Origin: Herbaspirillum aquaticum
GTDB taxonomy: Bacteria > Pseudomonadota > Gammaproteobacteria > Burkholderiales > Burkholderiaceae_D
Length of the DNA stretch: 64,000 nucleotides
NCBI RefSeq assembly: GCF_002213425.1
Contig: NZ_NJGV01000002.1
Location: 186,001-250,000, forward strand
Direction of reading: 5' to 3'
Shown piece after piece: positions 1-9,159 of this stretch. Numbering within the stretch: position 1 is the stretch's first letter; the number at the start of each line of letters is the position of its first letter. A program made the position numbers and the translations under genes. A model generated the notes under the pieces. The model saw only the letters and a list, made by a program, of their open reading frames with translations, searched no databases and had not been told where the DNA came from.

Positions 1-626
1 TGATCATCCTGGCCGACGAGATCTACGACAAGGTCCTCTACGACGGCAACACCCACACTTCGCTGGCCTCGCTGGCCGATGATGTGCTCTTCATCACCTT
101 CAACGGCCTGTCCAAGAACTATCGTTCCTGCGGCTACCGTGCCGGCTGGATGGTGGTCTCGGGCGAGAAGAAGCATGCGCGCGACTACATCGAAGGCCTC
201 AACATGCTGGCCTCGATGCGCCTGTGCGCCAATGCGCCCGGCCAATTCGCCATCCAGACCGCGCTGGGTGGCTACCAGAGCATCAATGACCTGGTCGCGC
301 CCAATGGCCGCCTGACCAAGCAGCGCGACCTGGCGCACAAGCTGCTCACCGATATTCCCGGTGTGACTTGCGTGAAGCCCAAGTCGGCGCTCTATATGTT
401 CCCGCGCCTGGATCCCGAGGTCTATCCGATCAAGGATGACCAGGAATTCGCCTACGAACTGCTGGCCGAGGAAAAGGTATTGATCGTGCAGGGCACCGGC
501 TTCAATTGCCCCACGCCGGACCACTTCCGCGTGGTGTTCCTGCCCAACACCGATGACCTGACCGAATCCATGGGGCGCATCGCGCACTTCCTGGAAGGCT
601 ATCGCCGCCGCCACGGCACGGCCTGA
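1..626 (+). CDS. alaA: Alanine/aspartate-type PLP aminotransferase (3' part)
   Basis: This is the C-terminal half of a class I/II aminotransferase; its start lies before the window and the reading frame enters at base 3. The visible protein opens with the ADEIYDKVLYDG segment that supplies the cofactor-binding Asp and Tyr. The Schiff-base lysine follows in GLSKNYR, and the substrate-carboxylate arginine lies in HFRVVFLP near the C-terminus. From memory it reads closest to E. coli AlaA, the glutamate-pyruvate transaminase, including the run SMRLCAN. It sits 72 bases upstream of hom, so co-transcription with homoserine dehydrogenase is likely. The exact amino-donor preference is not shown by the sequence. 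Confidence 0.88.
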   Translation, partial: IILADEIYDKVLYDGNTHTSLASLADDVLFITFNGLSKNYRSCGYRAGWMVVSGEKKHARDYIEGLNMLASMRLCANAPGQFAIQTALGGYQSINDLVAPNGRLTKQRDLAHKLLTDIPGVTCVKPKSALYMFPRLDPEVYPIKDDQEFAYELLAEEKVLIVQGTGFNCPTPDHFRVVFLPNTDDLTESMGRIAHFLEGYRRRHGTA

Positions 627-698
627 TCCGTTTTGCAGTACCCGTCACGCCCGCTGCCTGCGGCGTGGCGGTCATTTTTCACCAACCACGAAGACAAT

Positions 699-2009
699 AT
701 GAAATCCATCAAAGTAGGTTTGCTCGGCATCGGCACCGTGGGTTCCGGTACTTTCAATGTTCTCCAGCGCAACCAGCAAGAGATTGCGCGCCGTGCAGGC
801 CGGGGCATTGAAATTACCATGGTCGCCGCTCGCAACACTGCCCGCGCGACCGAACTGACCCAAGGACAAGTCAAGGTCGTCAATGACGGCAACCTGGTGG
901 TGAACGATCCCGAGATCGATATCGTCGTGGAGCTGATCGGCGGCGATGACATCGCCCGCGACCTGGTGCTCAAGGCCATCGCCAACGGCAAGCATGTGGT
1001 CACGGCCAACAAGGCCCTGATCGCCAAGCACGGCAATGAAATCTTCAAGGCAGCCCAGGAAAAGGGCGTCATGGTGGCCTTCGAGGCGGCCGTAGCCGGT
1101 GGCATCCCCATCATCAAGGCCTTGCGCGAGGGCCTGACCGCCAACCGCATCCAGTGGGTGGCCGGCATCATCAACGGCACCACCAACTTCATCCTCTCCG
1201 AGATGCGCGACAAGGGCCTGGACTTCGACGTGGTGCTCAAAGAAGCGCAACGCCTGGGCTATGCAGAAGCTGATCCGACCTTCGACATCGAAGGCGTCGA
1301 TGCGGCCCACAAGCTGACCATCATGGCCTCGATCGCCTTCGGCATCCCGGTGCAGTTTGACAAGGCCCACGTGGAAGGCATCACCAAGCTGCAGGCCAGC
1401 GACATCACCTATGCCGAGAAGCTGGGCTATCGCATCAAGCTCTTGGGCATCACCCGCCAGACGGCCAAGGGCATCGAACTGCGCGTGCACCCGACGCTGA
1501 TCCCGGCCTCGCGCCTGATCGCCAACGTCGAGGGTGCGATGAACGCCGTGGTGGTGCGGGGCGACGCCGTGGGCGAGGCGCTCTACTACGGCAAGGGCGC
1601 CGGTTCCGAACCGACCGCCTCGGCCGTGATCGCCGACCTGGTCGACATCACCCGCCTGGCCACCGCCGATCCGGAACACCACGTGCCTTCGCTGGCGTTC
1701 CAGCTCAACGCCATGGCCGATACCCCGGTGCTGCCGATGAGCGAAGTGGTCACCAGCTACTACCTGCGCATCCGCGTGGCCGACCAGGCCGGCGTGCTGG
1801 CCGATGTGACCCGCATCCTGGCCGACTCGACCATCTCCATCGACGCCATGTTGCAGAAGGAGCCGGCCGAAGGCGAACAGCAGACCGACATCATCATGCT
1901 GACCCATCAGACCCAGGAAAAGAACATCGAGGCCGCTATTGCCAAGATCGAATCCCTGGCCACGGTGGTCGGCCAGGTCACCAAGATCCGCCTGGAAGAG
2001 CTGAGCTGA
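699..2009 (+). CDS. hom: Homoserine dehydrogenase
   Basis: This enzyme reduces aspartate semialdehyde to homoserine with NAD(P)H, the branch point to threonine and methionine. The 436-residue protein has an N-terminal Rossmann motif (GLLGIGTVGSG, about residues 7-17), the catalytic domain with ANKALIA and NGTTNFIL, and a C-terminal ACT domain (from about residue 350) expected to bind threonine for feedback inhibition. An in-frame ATG 66 bases upstream exists, but I chose the ATG at 699 because MKSIKVGLLGIG matches the family N-terminus. It is monofunctional, with no aspartokinase domain; the aspartokinase is lysC at 53.7-54.9 kb. A strong terminator follows directly. Confidence 0.97.
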   Translation: MKSIKVGLLGIGTVGSGTFNVLQRNQQEIARRAGRGIEITMVAARNTARATELTQGQVKVVNDGNLVVNDPEIDIVVELIGGDDIARDLVLKAIANGKHVVTANKALIAKHGNEIFKAAQEKGVMVAFEAAVAGGIPIIKALREGLTANRIQWVAGIINGTTNFILSEMRDKGLDFDVVLKEAQRLGYAEADPTFDIEGVDAAHKLTIMASIAFGIPVQFDKAHVEGITKLQASDITYAEKLGYRIKLLGITRQTAKGIELRVHPTLIPASRLIANVEGAMNAVVVRGDAVGEALYYGKGAGSEPTASAVIADLVDITRLATADPEHHVPSLAFQLNAMADTPVLPMSEVVTSYYLRIRVADQAGVLADVTRILADSTISIDAMLQKEPAEGEQQTDIIMLTHQTQEKNIEAAIAKIESLATVVGQVTKIRLEELS

Positions 2010-2035
2010 TCCGACCTGCTGTCATCGCATCAACG

Positions 2036-2063
2036 AAAAACGGAGCCCGCGGGCTCCGTTTTT
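2036..2063. terminator. Bidirectional rho-independent terminator
   Basis: This is a perfect 28-base palindrome. It contains an ACGGAGCC/GGCTCCGT stem flanked by A-run and T-run, so it ends in a U tract when read on either strand. It lies between hom (plus) and the converging surface-adhesin-like gene (minus) and can end both transcripts. Confidence 0.9.
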
Positions 2064-2104
2064 CTTTAGATCGGGGAGGAGGGGTTGTTAACGCCCCCCC
2101 ATGA

Positions 2105-2542
2105 TCATTTCTTCAGTTCGAAATTGCAGACCGCCTGCAGCATGGCGTCGCCCACCGACATCGACTTGGGCTGAATGAACTGCATACCCTTCAGGGCATC
2201 ACTATGGTCACGCTTGTCGCCCTTGCCATCGTTGTCGGCAAAGATGATCTCGCGCACCAGCTTCATGGTGCCGGCCTTGCAGTTGTACTGGTGCAAATCC
2301 TTGTAGGACTTCAGCGCCGGGAAATCCTTGTCGCCGCTGTTGGGGCGCGCTTCCTTGAAGTTCCACATCGACCAGGCCTCGCGAATGCCGTTGGCCTCGA
2401 CGATGGAGTCGGTGTCCACCAACAGTTCGGCGGCGTCCGAACCGCCCAGCGATTGCCAGTTTTCGGCGTGTGCCGGCAGGCTCGCCAGCAGGGCGCCGAA
2501 CAGGCCGGTCGTAGCCAGCAGGGTCTTGATCTTGTGGTTCAT
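2105..2542 (-). CDS. Secreted surface-adhesin E-like protein
   Basis: This is a small exported protein of 145 residues. It starts MNHKIKTLLATTG, followed by a hydrophobic stretch and an AHA-type signal peptidase site near residue 26, so it should be periplasmic or surface exposed. The mature part begins with ENWQSLGG and has the pattern of the surface-adhesin protein E family: a Trp-rich opening, a VDTDSI strand, a WSMWNF strand, two conserved Cys (in YNCKAG and AVCNF) and a Lys-rich end. An AAGGA Shine-Dalgarno stretch lies 11 bases upstream of the chosen ATG; a longer start is possible. It stands alone on the minus strand between hom and thrC. The function is not known; the family call is from memory. 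Confidence 0.72.
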   Translation of the reverse strand: MNHKIKTLLATTGLFGALLASLPAHAENWQSLGGSDAAELLVDTDSIVEANGIREAWSMWNFKEARPNSGDKDFPALKSYKDLHQYNCKAGTMKLVREIIFADNDGKGDKRDHSDALKGMQFIQPKSMSVGDAMLQAVCNFELKK

Positions 2543-2873
2543 GCCGTTTTCCATCCTTTTGAGTTTGAAGTCCATCTTTGATGTGGCCAGCGTGCAAACA
2601 TTCCCGCCATCCCGGCGGGCTGCACGAAGTGGCGCAGCATAGCCCGGCCATGCGCGGCTTTCAAGGGCGGTAACGTTTTATTTCAGCTTGGGCTGCTGTC
2701 ATGATGATCCAGTGCAACAATTGCGCGTCCCAGCCCGGGATCGCGCACATGGCCCTGCGTGCAGGTGCAGCTTTCTTCCATGCCGCGCTTTTGTGCAAGG
2801 CCTGCTGGCCGTATAATCGTGGACTTTCCTCCCATTCCACGCTCCCGCCGCCTGCCGGCGCATCCTAATCGAC
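2543..2873. other. Intergenic region between divergent genes
   Basis: These 331 bases separate the minus-strand surface-adhesin-like gene from thrC. I see no gene here. The only supported element is the promoter-like sequence just before thrC. Confidence 0.5.
2789..2817 (+). promoter_or_regulatory. Candidate sigma-70 promoter of thrC
   Basis: A perfect TATAAT at 2812-2817 lies 57 bases before the thrC start codon. A weak -35 match (TTTTGT, 2789-2794) lies 17 bases upstream. This suggests thrC is transcribed separately from hom in this genome. Confidence 0.5.
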
Positions 2874-4334
2874 ATGCAATACGTTTCCACCCGCGGTCAC
2901 GCTGCAACTCCTTCCTTTTCCGACATCCTGCTGGGCGGCCTGGCTCCTGATGGTGGCCTGTACCTGCCGGCCACCTATCCGCAGGTCAGCGGTGCCGAGC
3001 TGGACCAGTGGCGCACGCTGTCGTATGCCGACCTGGCCTTCGAAGTGCTCAAGAAATTCGCCACCGATATTCCCGAAGCCGACCTGAAGGCGCTGGCGCA
3101 CAAGACCTATACCGCCGACGTCTACCGCAACACCCGCGCCGGTGAAGATGCCAGCCAGATCACCCCGCTGCGCACTCTGCAGGAAGAAGACGGCAAGAAG
3201 CTGGTGCTGCAAAGCCTGTCCAATGGTCCCACGCTGGCCTTCAAGGACATGGCGATGCAATTGCTGGGCAACCTGTTCGAATATGCGCTGGCCAAGAAGG
3301 GCGCGGAATTGAACATCGTCGGTGCCACCTCCGGCGACACCGGCAGCGCCGCTGAATACGCCATGCGCGGCAAGAAGGGCATCCGCGTCTTCATGCTGTC
3401 GCCGCACAAGAAGATGAGCGCCTTCCAGACCGCGCAGATGTTCAGCCTGCAGGACCCGAACATCTTCAACCTGGCCGTCGAAGGCGTCTTCGATGATTGC
3501 CAGGACATCGTCAAGGCCATCTCCAACGACCTGGACTACAAGGCCGCCAAGAAGATCGGTACCGTCAACTCGATCAACTGGGCGCGCGTGGTGGCGCAGG
3601 TGGTCTACTACTTCCGTGGCTATCTGGCAGCCACGACCAGCAACGAGCAGAAGGTGTCCTTTACCGTGCCCTCGGGCAACTTCGGCAATATCTGTGCCGG
3701 CCACATCGCCCGCATGATGGGCCTGCCCACCGACAAGCTGGTGGTGGCCACCAACGAGAATGACGTGCTGGATGAATTCTTCCGCACCGGCCACTACCGT
3801 GTACGCAAGTCCGCCGAGACCTACCACACCAGCAGCCCCAGCATGGACATCAGCAAGGCCTCCAACTTCGAGCGCTTCGTCTTCGACCTGCTGGGCCGTG
3901 ACAGCGCACGGGTCAAGGCCCTGTTCCACAAGGTCGAGACCGCAGGCGGCTTCGACCTGAGCGGCCAGGCCGGCAGCGACGGCAATGAATTCGCCAGCGT
4001 GCTGCAGTATGGCTTTGCCTCCGGCAAGTCGACCCACGCAGACCGCCTGGAGACCATTCGTTTCGCCGAAAAGGCCTATGGCATCACCGTCGACACCCAT
4101 ACCGCCGATGGCATCAAGGTGGCGCGCGAGCATCTGGCGCCGGGCGTGACCATGATCGTGCTGGAGACGGCCTTGCCGGCCAAGTTCAATGAAACCATCC
4201 GCGAAGCCCTGGGTCGCGACGCCGACCGTCCGGCGGGCTTCGAGAACATCGAGGCGCTGCCGCAGCGCTTTGAGGTGATGCCGGCCGATGCCGCCCGGGT
4301 GAAGGACTACGTGGCCCAACACACCGGCCTGTAA
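2874..4334 (+). CDS. thrC: Threonine synthase
   Basis: This PLP enzyme converts O-phosphohomoserine to threonine. The 486-residue protein is the long bacterial/fungal-type threonine synthase. It starts MQYVSTRG and has the cofactor lysine in LAFKDMAMQ, the phosphate-binding SGDTGSAAEYA loop, and the ISMD/SMDISKASNFER segment typical of this class. Its length is normal for proteobacteria. It carries its own TATAAT promoter and is followed by a hairpin terminator, so it appears to be a single-gene unit even though hom, which makes its precursor, is only 865 bases upstream. Confidence 0.97.
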   Translation: MQYVSTRGHAATPSFSDILLGGLAPDGGLYLPATYPQVSGAELDQWRTLSYADLAFEVLKKFATDIPEADLKALAHKTYTADVYRNTRAGEDASQITPLRTLQEEDGKKLVLQSLSNGPTLAFKDMAMQLLGNLFEYALAKKGAELNIVGATSGDTGSAAEYAMRGKKGIRVFMLSPHKKMSAFQTAQMFSLQDPNIFNLAVEGVFDDCQDIVKAISNDLDYKAAKKIGTVNSINWARVVAQVVYYFRGYLAATTSNEQKVSFTVPSGNFGNICAGHIARMMGLPTDKLVVATNENDVLDEFFRTGHYRVRKSAETYHTSSPSMDISKASNFERFVFDLLGRDSARVKALFHKVETAGGFDLSGQAGSDGNEFASVLQYGFASGKSTHADRLETIRFAEKAYGITVDTHTADGIKVAREHLAPGVTMIVLETALPAKFNETIREALGRDADRPAGFENIEALPQRFEVMPADAARVKDYVAQHTGL

Positions 4335-4353
4335 GCCGCGCCTTACCCTCTCT

Positions 4354-4388
4354 ACGCCGTCCGCGCCATTGGCCCGGACGGCGTTTTT
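4354..4388 (+). terminator. Rho-independent terminator after thrC
   Basis: A 10-bp stem (ACGCCGTCCG paired with CGGACGGCGT) with an 11-base loop is followed by five T residues. It begins 20 bases after the thrC stop codon. Confidence 0.85.
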
Positions 4389-4498
4389 CATGGAGCGCGC
4401 GGGCGCGGCGATTGCATTAGAATGTCGGGTCGCTGTATCGACCCGAAAACAACGCTTTACCCTTGTCCCGAACTTCGATCTTCTCCGTCAGGCCTGCC

Positions 4499-5788
4499 AT
4501 GTCCTCCACGCCCACTCCTTCCGCAGCCCCCTCATCCGACAAGCCGGCCCGCCCGCCCATGCAAAGCGTCAGCCAGGCGCTCGACACCTTGCTGTCGGCC
4601 GCCGTGCCGGTCGTGGAGAGCGAGACCGTCGATACGCTGGAGGCGTGTGGACGCGTGCTGGCAGCGCCCGTGACGGCCTCCATCGACGTGCCCGGCATGG
4701 ACAATTCACAGATGGATGGCTACGCCGTGCGTGCGGCCGATTGCGCCTCGGGCCAGGCCCGTCTGCGCGTGTCGCAGCGCATTCCGGCGGGCCATGTGGG
4801 CCAGCCGCTGGAAGCGGGTACGGCGGCGCGCATCTTCACCGGCGCGATGATGCCGCAGGGCGCCGACGCCGTGGTCATGCAGGAAGCCTGCGAGACCGAG
4901 GGCGAGTACGTGGTGATCCGCCATGTCCCCGAGAGCGGGGAATGGGTGCGCATGATCGGTGAAGACATCCGCCAGGGCAGCACCATCCTCCCGGCCGGCA
5001 CCCGCCTGCGCCCGCAGGAACTGGGCTTGGCGGCCTCCATCGGTCAGGCGCAGCTGCAGGTGCTGCGGCCGGTGCGTGTGGCGGTGTTCTTCACTGGCGA
5101 TGAACTGACCATGCCCGGGCAGCCATTGAAGCCGGGCGGCATCTACAACTCCAATCGCTTCCTGCTGCGCGGCCTGTTGCAAAAACTGGGCTGCCAGGTG
5201 AGCGACTTCGGCATCGTGCCTGACAGCCTTGAGGCGACCCGCCAGACCCTGCGCGAGGCTGCGCGTGAGCACGACCTCATCATCACCAGCGGCGGCGTCT
5301 CGGTGGGGGAAGAAGACCATGTGAAGCCTGCTGTCGAAGCTGAGGGCCGCATCAACATGTGGCAGATCGCCATGAAGCCTGGCAAGCCGCTGGCCTTCGG
5401 CCAGGTGCGCCGCGGGCAAGGGGAGGGAGAGCAGGGATGTGAAGCTTTCTTCCTGGGGTTGCCGGGCAATCCGGTGTCTTCTTTCGTGACCTTCCTGCTC
5501 TTCGTGCGGCCCTTCATCCTGCGCCTGCAAGGCTTGCCGCGTGAGGCCGTGCTGCCCCGGCCGGTGGCCATGCGCGCCGACTTCGACTGGCCGCGTGCCG
5601 ACCGCCGCCAGGAGTTCCTGCGCGTGCGCCGCAATGCCCAAGGCGGGTTGGATCTCTTCCCCAGCCAGGGTTCGGCGGTGCTGACCTCGACCGCCTGGGC
5701 CGACGGCCTGATCGACAATCCGCCAGGGCAGACCATCAAGGCCGGCGATACGGTGCAGTTCCTGGCCTTCGATCATCTGCTGAACTGA
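4499..5788 (+). CDS. moeA: Molybdopterin molybdenumtransferase MoeA
   Basis: MoeA inserts molybdate into adenylylated molybdopterin to complete the molybdenum cofactor. The 429-residue protein has the N-terminal DVPGMDNSQMDGYAVR segment, the TGDEL motif and the TSGGVSVGEEDHV molybdopterin-binding loop, then the PGNPVSSFVTF helix and a small C-terminal beta domain. A start 36 bases upstream is also open; ATG 4499 gives a short Ser/Pro-rich leader before the conserved region. It heads a run of plus-strand genes that includes moaD and moaE, so the context fits molybdenum-cofactor synthesis. Confidence 0.95.
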   Translation: MSSTPTPSAAPSSDKPARPPMQSVSQALDTLLSAAVPVVESETVDTLEACGRVLAAPVTASIDVPGMDNSQMDGYAVRAADCASGQARLRVSQRIPAGHVGQPLEAGTAARIFTGAMMPQGADAVVMQEACETEGEYVVIRHVPESGEWVRMIGEDIRQGSTILPAGTRLRPQELGLAASIGQAQLQVLRPVRVAVFFTGDELTMPGQPLKPGGIYNSNRFLLRGLLQKLGCQVSDFGIVPDSLEATRQTLREAAREHDLIITSGGVSVGEEDHVKPAVEAEGRINMWQIAMKPGKPLAFGQVRRGQGEGEQGCEAFFLGLPGNPVSSFVTFLLFVRPFILRLQGLPREAVLPRPVAMRADFDWPRADRRQEFLRVRRNAQGGLDLFPSQGSAVLTSTAWADGLIDNPPGQTIKAGDTVQFLAFDHLLN

Positions 5789-5804
5789 ACACGGCGGAGC
5801 ATCG

Positions 5805-6647
5805 ATGAGACTGGCGGAGATCGATCAGTACCTCAGCAGCAGCATTCCCAGCCAGGCCACAGGCTGGCGGCGCTTCGTGCTGGAGTTCCTCATGTTCGGC
5901 CTCAAGGAGGCGCGTTGCTGCCTGTTTGCAGGGCTGTTCTTTGCGGCCGTGTTCCTGATGCCGCGTGCCGGTCTGTTCGGTATTCCACGCTACGACGCCT
6001 TGCTGCTCTTCGCCCTGCTGGTACAGGTGTGGATGGTGTCGACCCGCATCGAGACCATCGCCGAACTCAAGGCCATCAGCGTCTTCCATGTGGTCGGCTT
6101 TGCGCTGGAGGTGTTCAAGACATCGGGGGCGATCCAGTCGTGGAGTTATCCTGACTTCGCCTATACCAAGCTGTTCGGGGTGCCGCTGTTCTCAGGCTTC
6201 ATGTATGCCGCCGTGGGCAGCTACATCATCCAGGCCTGGCGGCTGTTCGACTTGCGCATCCAGCATCATCCCCCGTACTGGATGGCGACCCTGATCGCCT
6301 TGCTGATTTACGTCAATTTCTTTACGCATCACTACATCGGCGACTACCGCTGGTACCTGGCGGCTTGCGCACTGGGCCTGTATGCCCGCTCCACGGTGCT
6401 GTTCCGTCCGCTGGACCGCGATCGCAAGATGCCGCTGCTGCTGGCGTTCCTGCTGATCGGATTCTTCATCTGGCTGGCCGAGAACATCAGCACCTTCTTC
6501 GGCATCTGGCGTTATCCCAACCAGATGGGAGCCTGGTCCACCGTGCACCTGGGCAAATGGAGCGCCTGGTCGCTTTTGGTCATGATGACCTTTACCATCG
6601 TGGTGCATCTCAAGCATATCCGCAGCAAAATTCATATCGCCCACTAA
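5805..6647 (+). CDS. DUF817 family membrane protein
   Basis: This 280-residue integral membrane protein has about seven to eight hydrophobic helices. It has a cluster of aromatic and charged residues in the middle (SWSYPDFAYTKLFGVPLFSGFMYAAVGSY) and near the end (WLAENISTFFGIWRYP). These match the DUF817 (YoaT-like) family as I remember it; no biochemical role is established. It starts 16 bases after moeA stops and is followed 29 bases later by moaD, so it is probably in the same transcript. That position makes a link to molybdenum or sulfur handling possible but unproven. Confidence 0.85.
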   Translation: MRLAEIDQYLSSSIPSQATGWRRFVLEFLMFGLKEARCCLFAGLFFAAVFLMPRAGLFGIPRYDALLLFALLVQVWMVSTRIETIAELKAISVFHVVGFALEVFKTSGAIQSWSYPDFAYTKLFGVPLFSGFMYAAVGSYIIQAWRLFDLRIQHHPPYWMATLIALLIYVNFFTHHYIGDYRWYLAACALGLYARSTVLFRPLDRDRKMPLLLAFLLIGFFIWLAENISTFFGIWRYPNQMGAWSTVHLGKWSAWSLLVMMTFTIVVHLKHIRSKIHIAH

Positions 6648-6676
6648 GGGGCTGCTGCCACCCTCAAGGAAATCCC

Positions 6677-6934
6677 ATGAAAATCGAACTCCGTTTCTTC
6701 GCCAGCGTGCGCGAAGCCCTGCAGACCTCGCAAGAAATCATCGAGCTGCCCGCCACCGTCAAGACCGTCGGCGACGTGCGTGCCTTCCTCATCGGGCGGG
6801 GTGGCATCTGGGCCGAGGTGCTCGGACCGGAAAAGAACCTGCGCATGGCCTACGACCATGAAATGACCGAGGCCGATACCGAGATCGTCGATGGCGGCGA
6901 AGTGGCCTTCTTCCCGCCCGTGACCGGAGGCTGA
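6677..6934 (+). CDS. moaD: Molybdopterin synthase small subunit MoaD
   Basis: MoaD is the ubiquitin-fold sulfur carrier that, as a C-terminal thiocarboxylate, donates sulfur to precursor Z together with MoaE. The 85-residue protein begins MKIELRFFASVRE, a typical beta-grasp opening, and ends in the essential Gly-Gly (VTGG). An AAGGA ribosome-binding site precedes the ATG by 6 bases. Its partner moaE lies 2.2 kb downstream, separated by a methyltransferase and a permease gene, which is a looser arrangement than the usual adjacent moaD-moaE pair. Confidence 0.95.
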   Translation: MKIELRFFASVREALQTSQEIIELPATVKTVGDVRAFLIGRGGIWAEVLGPEKNLRMAYDHEMTEADTEIVDGGEVAFFPPVTGG

Positions 6935-6935
6935 G

Positions 6936-7589
6936 GTGAGCTCCCGCCGCGATCCCGTAGCCGGCACCATTGCGCACTACAGCAGCAACGCCGAGAGCTT
7001 CCGCGAAGGGACCTGGGATCATGACGTCAGCCAGAACATGGCGGCCCTGCTCGATGCCTTGCACGCCAGGGCGGGAGAGGCGGGGCAGGGTCCGTTCACG
7101 ATCCTCGATGTCGGCTGTGGCCCGGGACGCGACCTGATCGAATTCACCCGGCGCGGCCACGTTGCGGTGGGCCTGGACGGTACCGCCGAATTCGTCGAGA
7201 TGGCGCGGGCGGCCAGTGGCTGCGAAGTCTTGCACCAGGACTTCCTGCAGTTGGATCTGCCGCTGGCGCGCTTTGACGGCATCTTTGCCAATGCCTCGCT
7301 GTTCCATGTGCCGGCGGCCCATTTGCCGCGCGTGCTGGGGCAGTTGCACGCCAGCCTGAAGCCGGGTGGCATCCTCTTCAGTTCCAATCCGCGCGGCAAT
7401 GACCTGGAAGGCTGGAGCGGTCCGCGTTATGGCGTCTGGCACAGCCTGGAAGGCTGGCGTCGCTACCTGCAGCCTGCAGGCTTCGTTGAATTGCGGCATT
7501 ATTACCGCCCTGACGGTCTGCCGCGCGAGCAGCAGCCGTGGCTGGCCAGCGTCTGGCAGAAGACGGAAGACCCGCAGCCAGCGGGCTGA
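6936..7589 (+). CDS. Class I SAM-dependent methyltransferase
   Basis: This 217-residue protein has the Rossmann methyltransferase signature: motif I as ILDVGCGPGRDLIEF (about residues 51-65), an acidic residue after the next strand (VGLDGT), and FDGIFANASLFHV and LKPGGILFSSNPRG as motifs II and III. The start is GTG, one base after the moaD stop, so translation is probably coupled. The substrate cannot be told from sequence. It reads like the small UbiE/tellurite-resistance type group. Cofactor genes on both sides suggest, but do not prove, a housekeeping methylation. Confidence 0.82.
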   Translation: MSSRRDPVAGTIAHYSSNAESFREGTWDHDVSQNMAALLDALHARAGEAGQGPFTILDVGCGPGRDLIEFTRRGHVAVGLDGTAEFVEMARAASGCEVLHQDFLQLDLPLARFDGIFANASLFHVPAAHLPRVLGQLHASLKPGGILFSSNPRGNDLEGWSGPRYGVWHSLEGWRRYLQPAGFVELRHYYRPDGLPREQQPWLASVWQKTEDPQPAG

Positions 7590-7721
7590 GAACGGATATT
7601 CGGCATGCCGGATTCTTTGGGAGGAGACCAGGCCTGCGCCAAACAGGTCTGCGGAGGGGGTGCAAAAGACATCGTTCAATGAAGCGATGCGCATTCATCC
7701 ACACCTGTAGAAGGATCTATC

Positions 7722-9092
7722 TTGATTTCGACGCATCTGGCCGCCTGGGCGGCCCAGGACACGCAATTGCTGCTGGTGACGCTGGCCGCACTGGTCACCA
7801 TCGTGGTGCTGATCAGTTTCTTGTCCATCGCTCCTTTCCTGTCCATCCTCATCGGCACCTTCGTGGCCGGCATCGGCGCCGGCCTGCCGCTGGAAGACAT
7901 CGCCAAAGCCTTCAGCAAAGGGGCCGGCAGCCTGCTCGGCGAAGCCGGCATCATCATCGCGCTGGGCGCCATGCTGGGGGCGCTCATGGCCGAATCGGGC
8001 GCAGCCGACCGCATCGTCAACACGCTGCTGCGCTATGCGCGCGGCAGCATCATCCCCTGGATGATGGCGCTGGTAGCGCTGGTGGTCGGCCTGCCGCTGT
8101 TCTTTGAAGTGGGGCTGGTGATGATGGCCCCGATCATCTTCGTCATGGCGCGTCGTTCGGAACTGCCAATCATGCGCGTGGCCATTCCCGCGCTGGCCGG
8201 CATGACCACCTTGCACGCGCTGTTGCCGCCGCACCCGGGCCCGCTGATCGCCGTGTCCGCGCTGCATGCCGACCTGGGCACGACCATGCTGCTGGGCTTC
8301 CTCGTGGCCATTCCGGCGGTGATCATTGCCGGTCCCCTGTACGGCAACTTCATCGCGCCGCGCCTGAACCTGGCCGAACCGGACCAGATCGGCAAACTCT
8401 TCAGCGCCCGTGAAGGCCAGTCGCAGCCCAGCTTCCTGGTGGCGCTGGTGACCATCCTGCTGCCGGTGGTGCTGATGCTGGGCCGCACCGTGGCGCGGAT
8501 CTGGGTCACGCCCAAGACCGAGCTGTTTGAAATGCTCAATTTCTTCGGTGAACCCATCATTGCACTGACCGTGACGGTGCTCTTTGCCGTGGTGGTACTG
8601 GGCTGGGGGCAGGGCAGCAGCCGCTTTGAAGTCGGCGCCACCCTGCGCCGCGCCTTGCCGCCCATCGCCGGTCTTCTGCTGACCATCGGCGCGGGTGGCG
8701 GACTGAAGCAGACCCTGCTGTCGGCCGGTATCAGCGACACCATCACCAAGATCGCCGATGGCACCCACATGCCGCTGATCCTGCTGGCCTGGATCATCGC
8801 CGTGGCGCTGCGCCAGGCTACCGGTTCGGCCACTGTCGCAACGACTGCTACGGCCGGTATCGTAGCGCCCTTGGTAGCTGGCCTCTCTGCGACCCACAAT
8901 TCGCTCATGGCGCTGGCCATTGGTGCCGGCTCGGTGTTCTTCTGCCACGTCAATGACGCCGGCTTCTGGATGGTCAAGGAATACTTCGGCCTGAACCTGA
9001 AGCAGACCCTGGCCACCTGGTCGGTGATCCAGACGATCGTCTCGTTGATCGGGCTGGGCATGACGCTGCTGCTATGGGGACTGCTGGTCTGA
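7722..9092 (+). CDS. GntP-family gluconate/organic-acid permease
   Basis: This is a polytopic inner-membrane transporter of 456 residues with about twelve helices. It matches the GntP proton-symporter family: GLPLFFEVGLVMMAP, LPPHPGPL, an ATGSATVAT stretch and the HVNDAGFW motif near the end. Family members take up gluconate, fructuronate, glycerate or related hydroxy-acids; which one cannot be told here. The start is an unusual TTG at 7722, supported by AAGGA at 7711-7715. No gluconate kinase or dehydratase gene is next to it, so its place between moaD and moaE looks like an insertion into the cofactor block. Confidence 0.88.
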   Translation: MISTHLAAWAAQDTQLLLVTLAALVTIVVLISFLSIAPFLSILIGTFVAGIGAGLPLEDIAKAFSKGAGSLLGEAGIIIALGAMLGALMAESGAADRIVNTLLRYARGSIIPWMMALVALVVGLPLFFEVGLVMMAPIIFVMARRSELPIMRVAIPALAGMTTLHALLPPHPGPLIAVSALHADLGTTMLLGFLVAIPAVIIAGPLYGNFIAPRLNLAEPDQIGKLFSAREGQSQPSFLVALVTILLPVVLMLGRTVARIWVTPKTELFEMLNFFGEPIIALTVTVLFAVVVLGWGQGSSRFEVGATLRRALPPIAGLLLTIGAGGGLKQTLLSAGISDTITKIADGTHMPLILLAWIIAVALRQATGSATVATTATAGIVAPLVAGLSATHNSLMALAIGAGSVFFCHVNDAGFWMVKEYFGLNLKQTLATWSVIQTIVSLIGLGMTLLLWGLLV

Positions 9093-9159
9093 TCCTGCTG
9101 CACTCGCGGGCGGGCTGGCGCTGGTAGAATCGCAGCCTGCATTCATTTCCTGTTGAACC

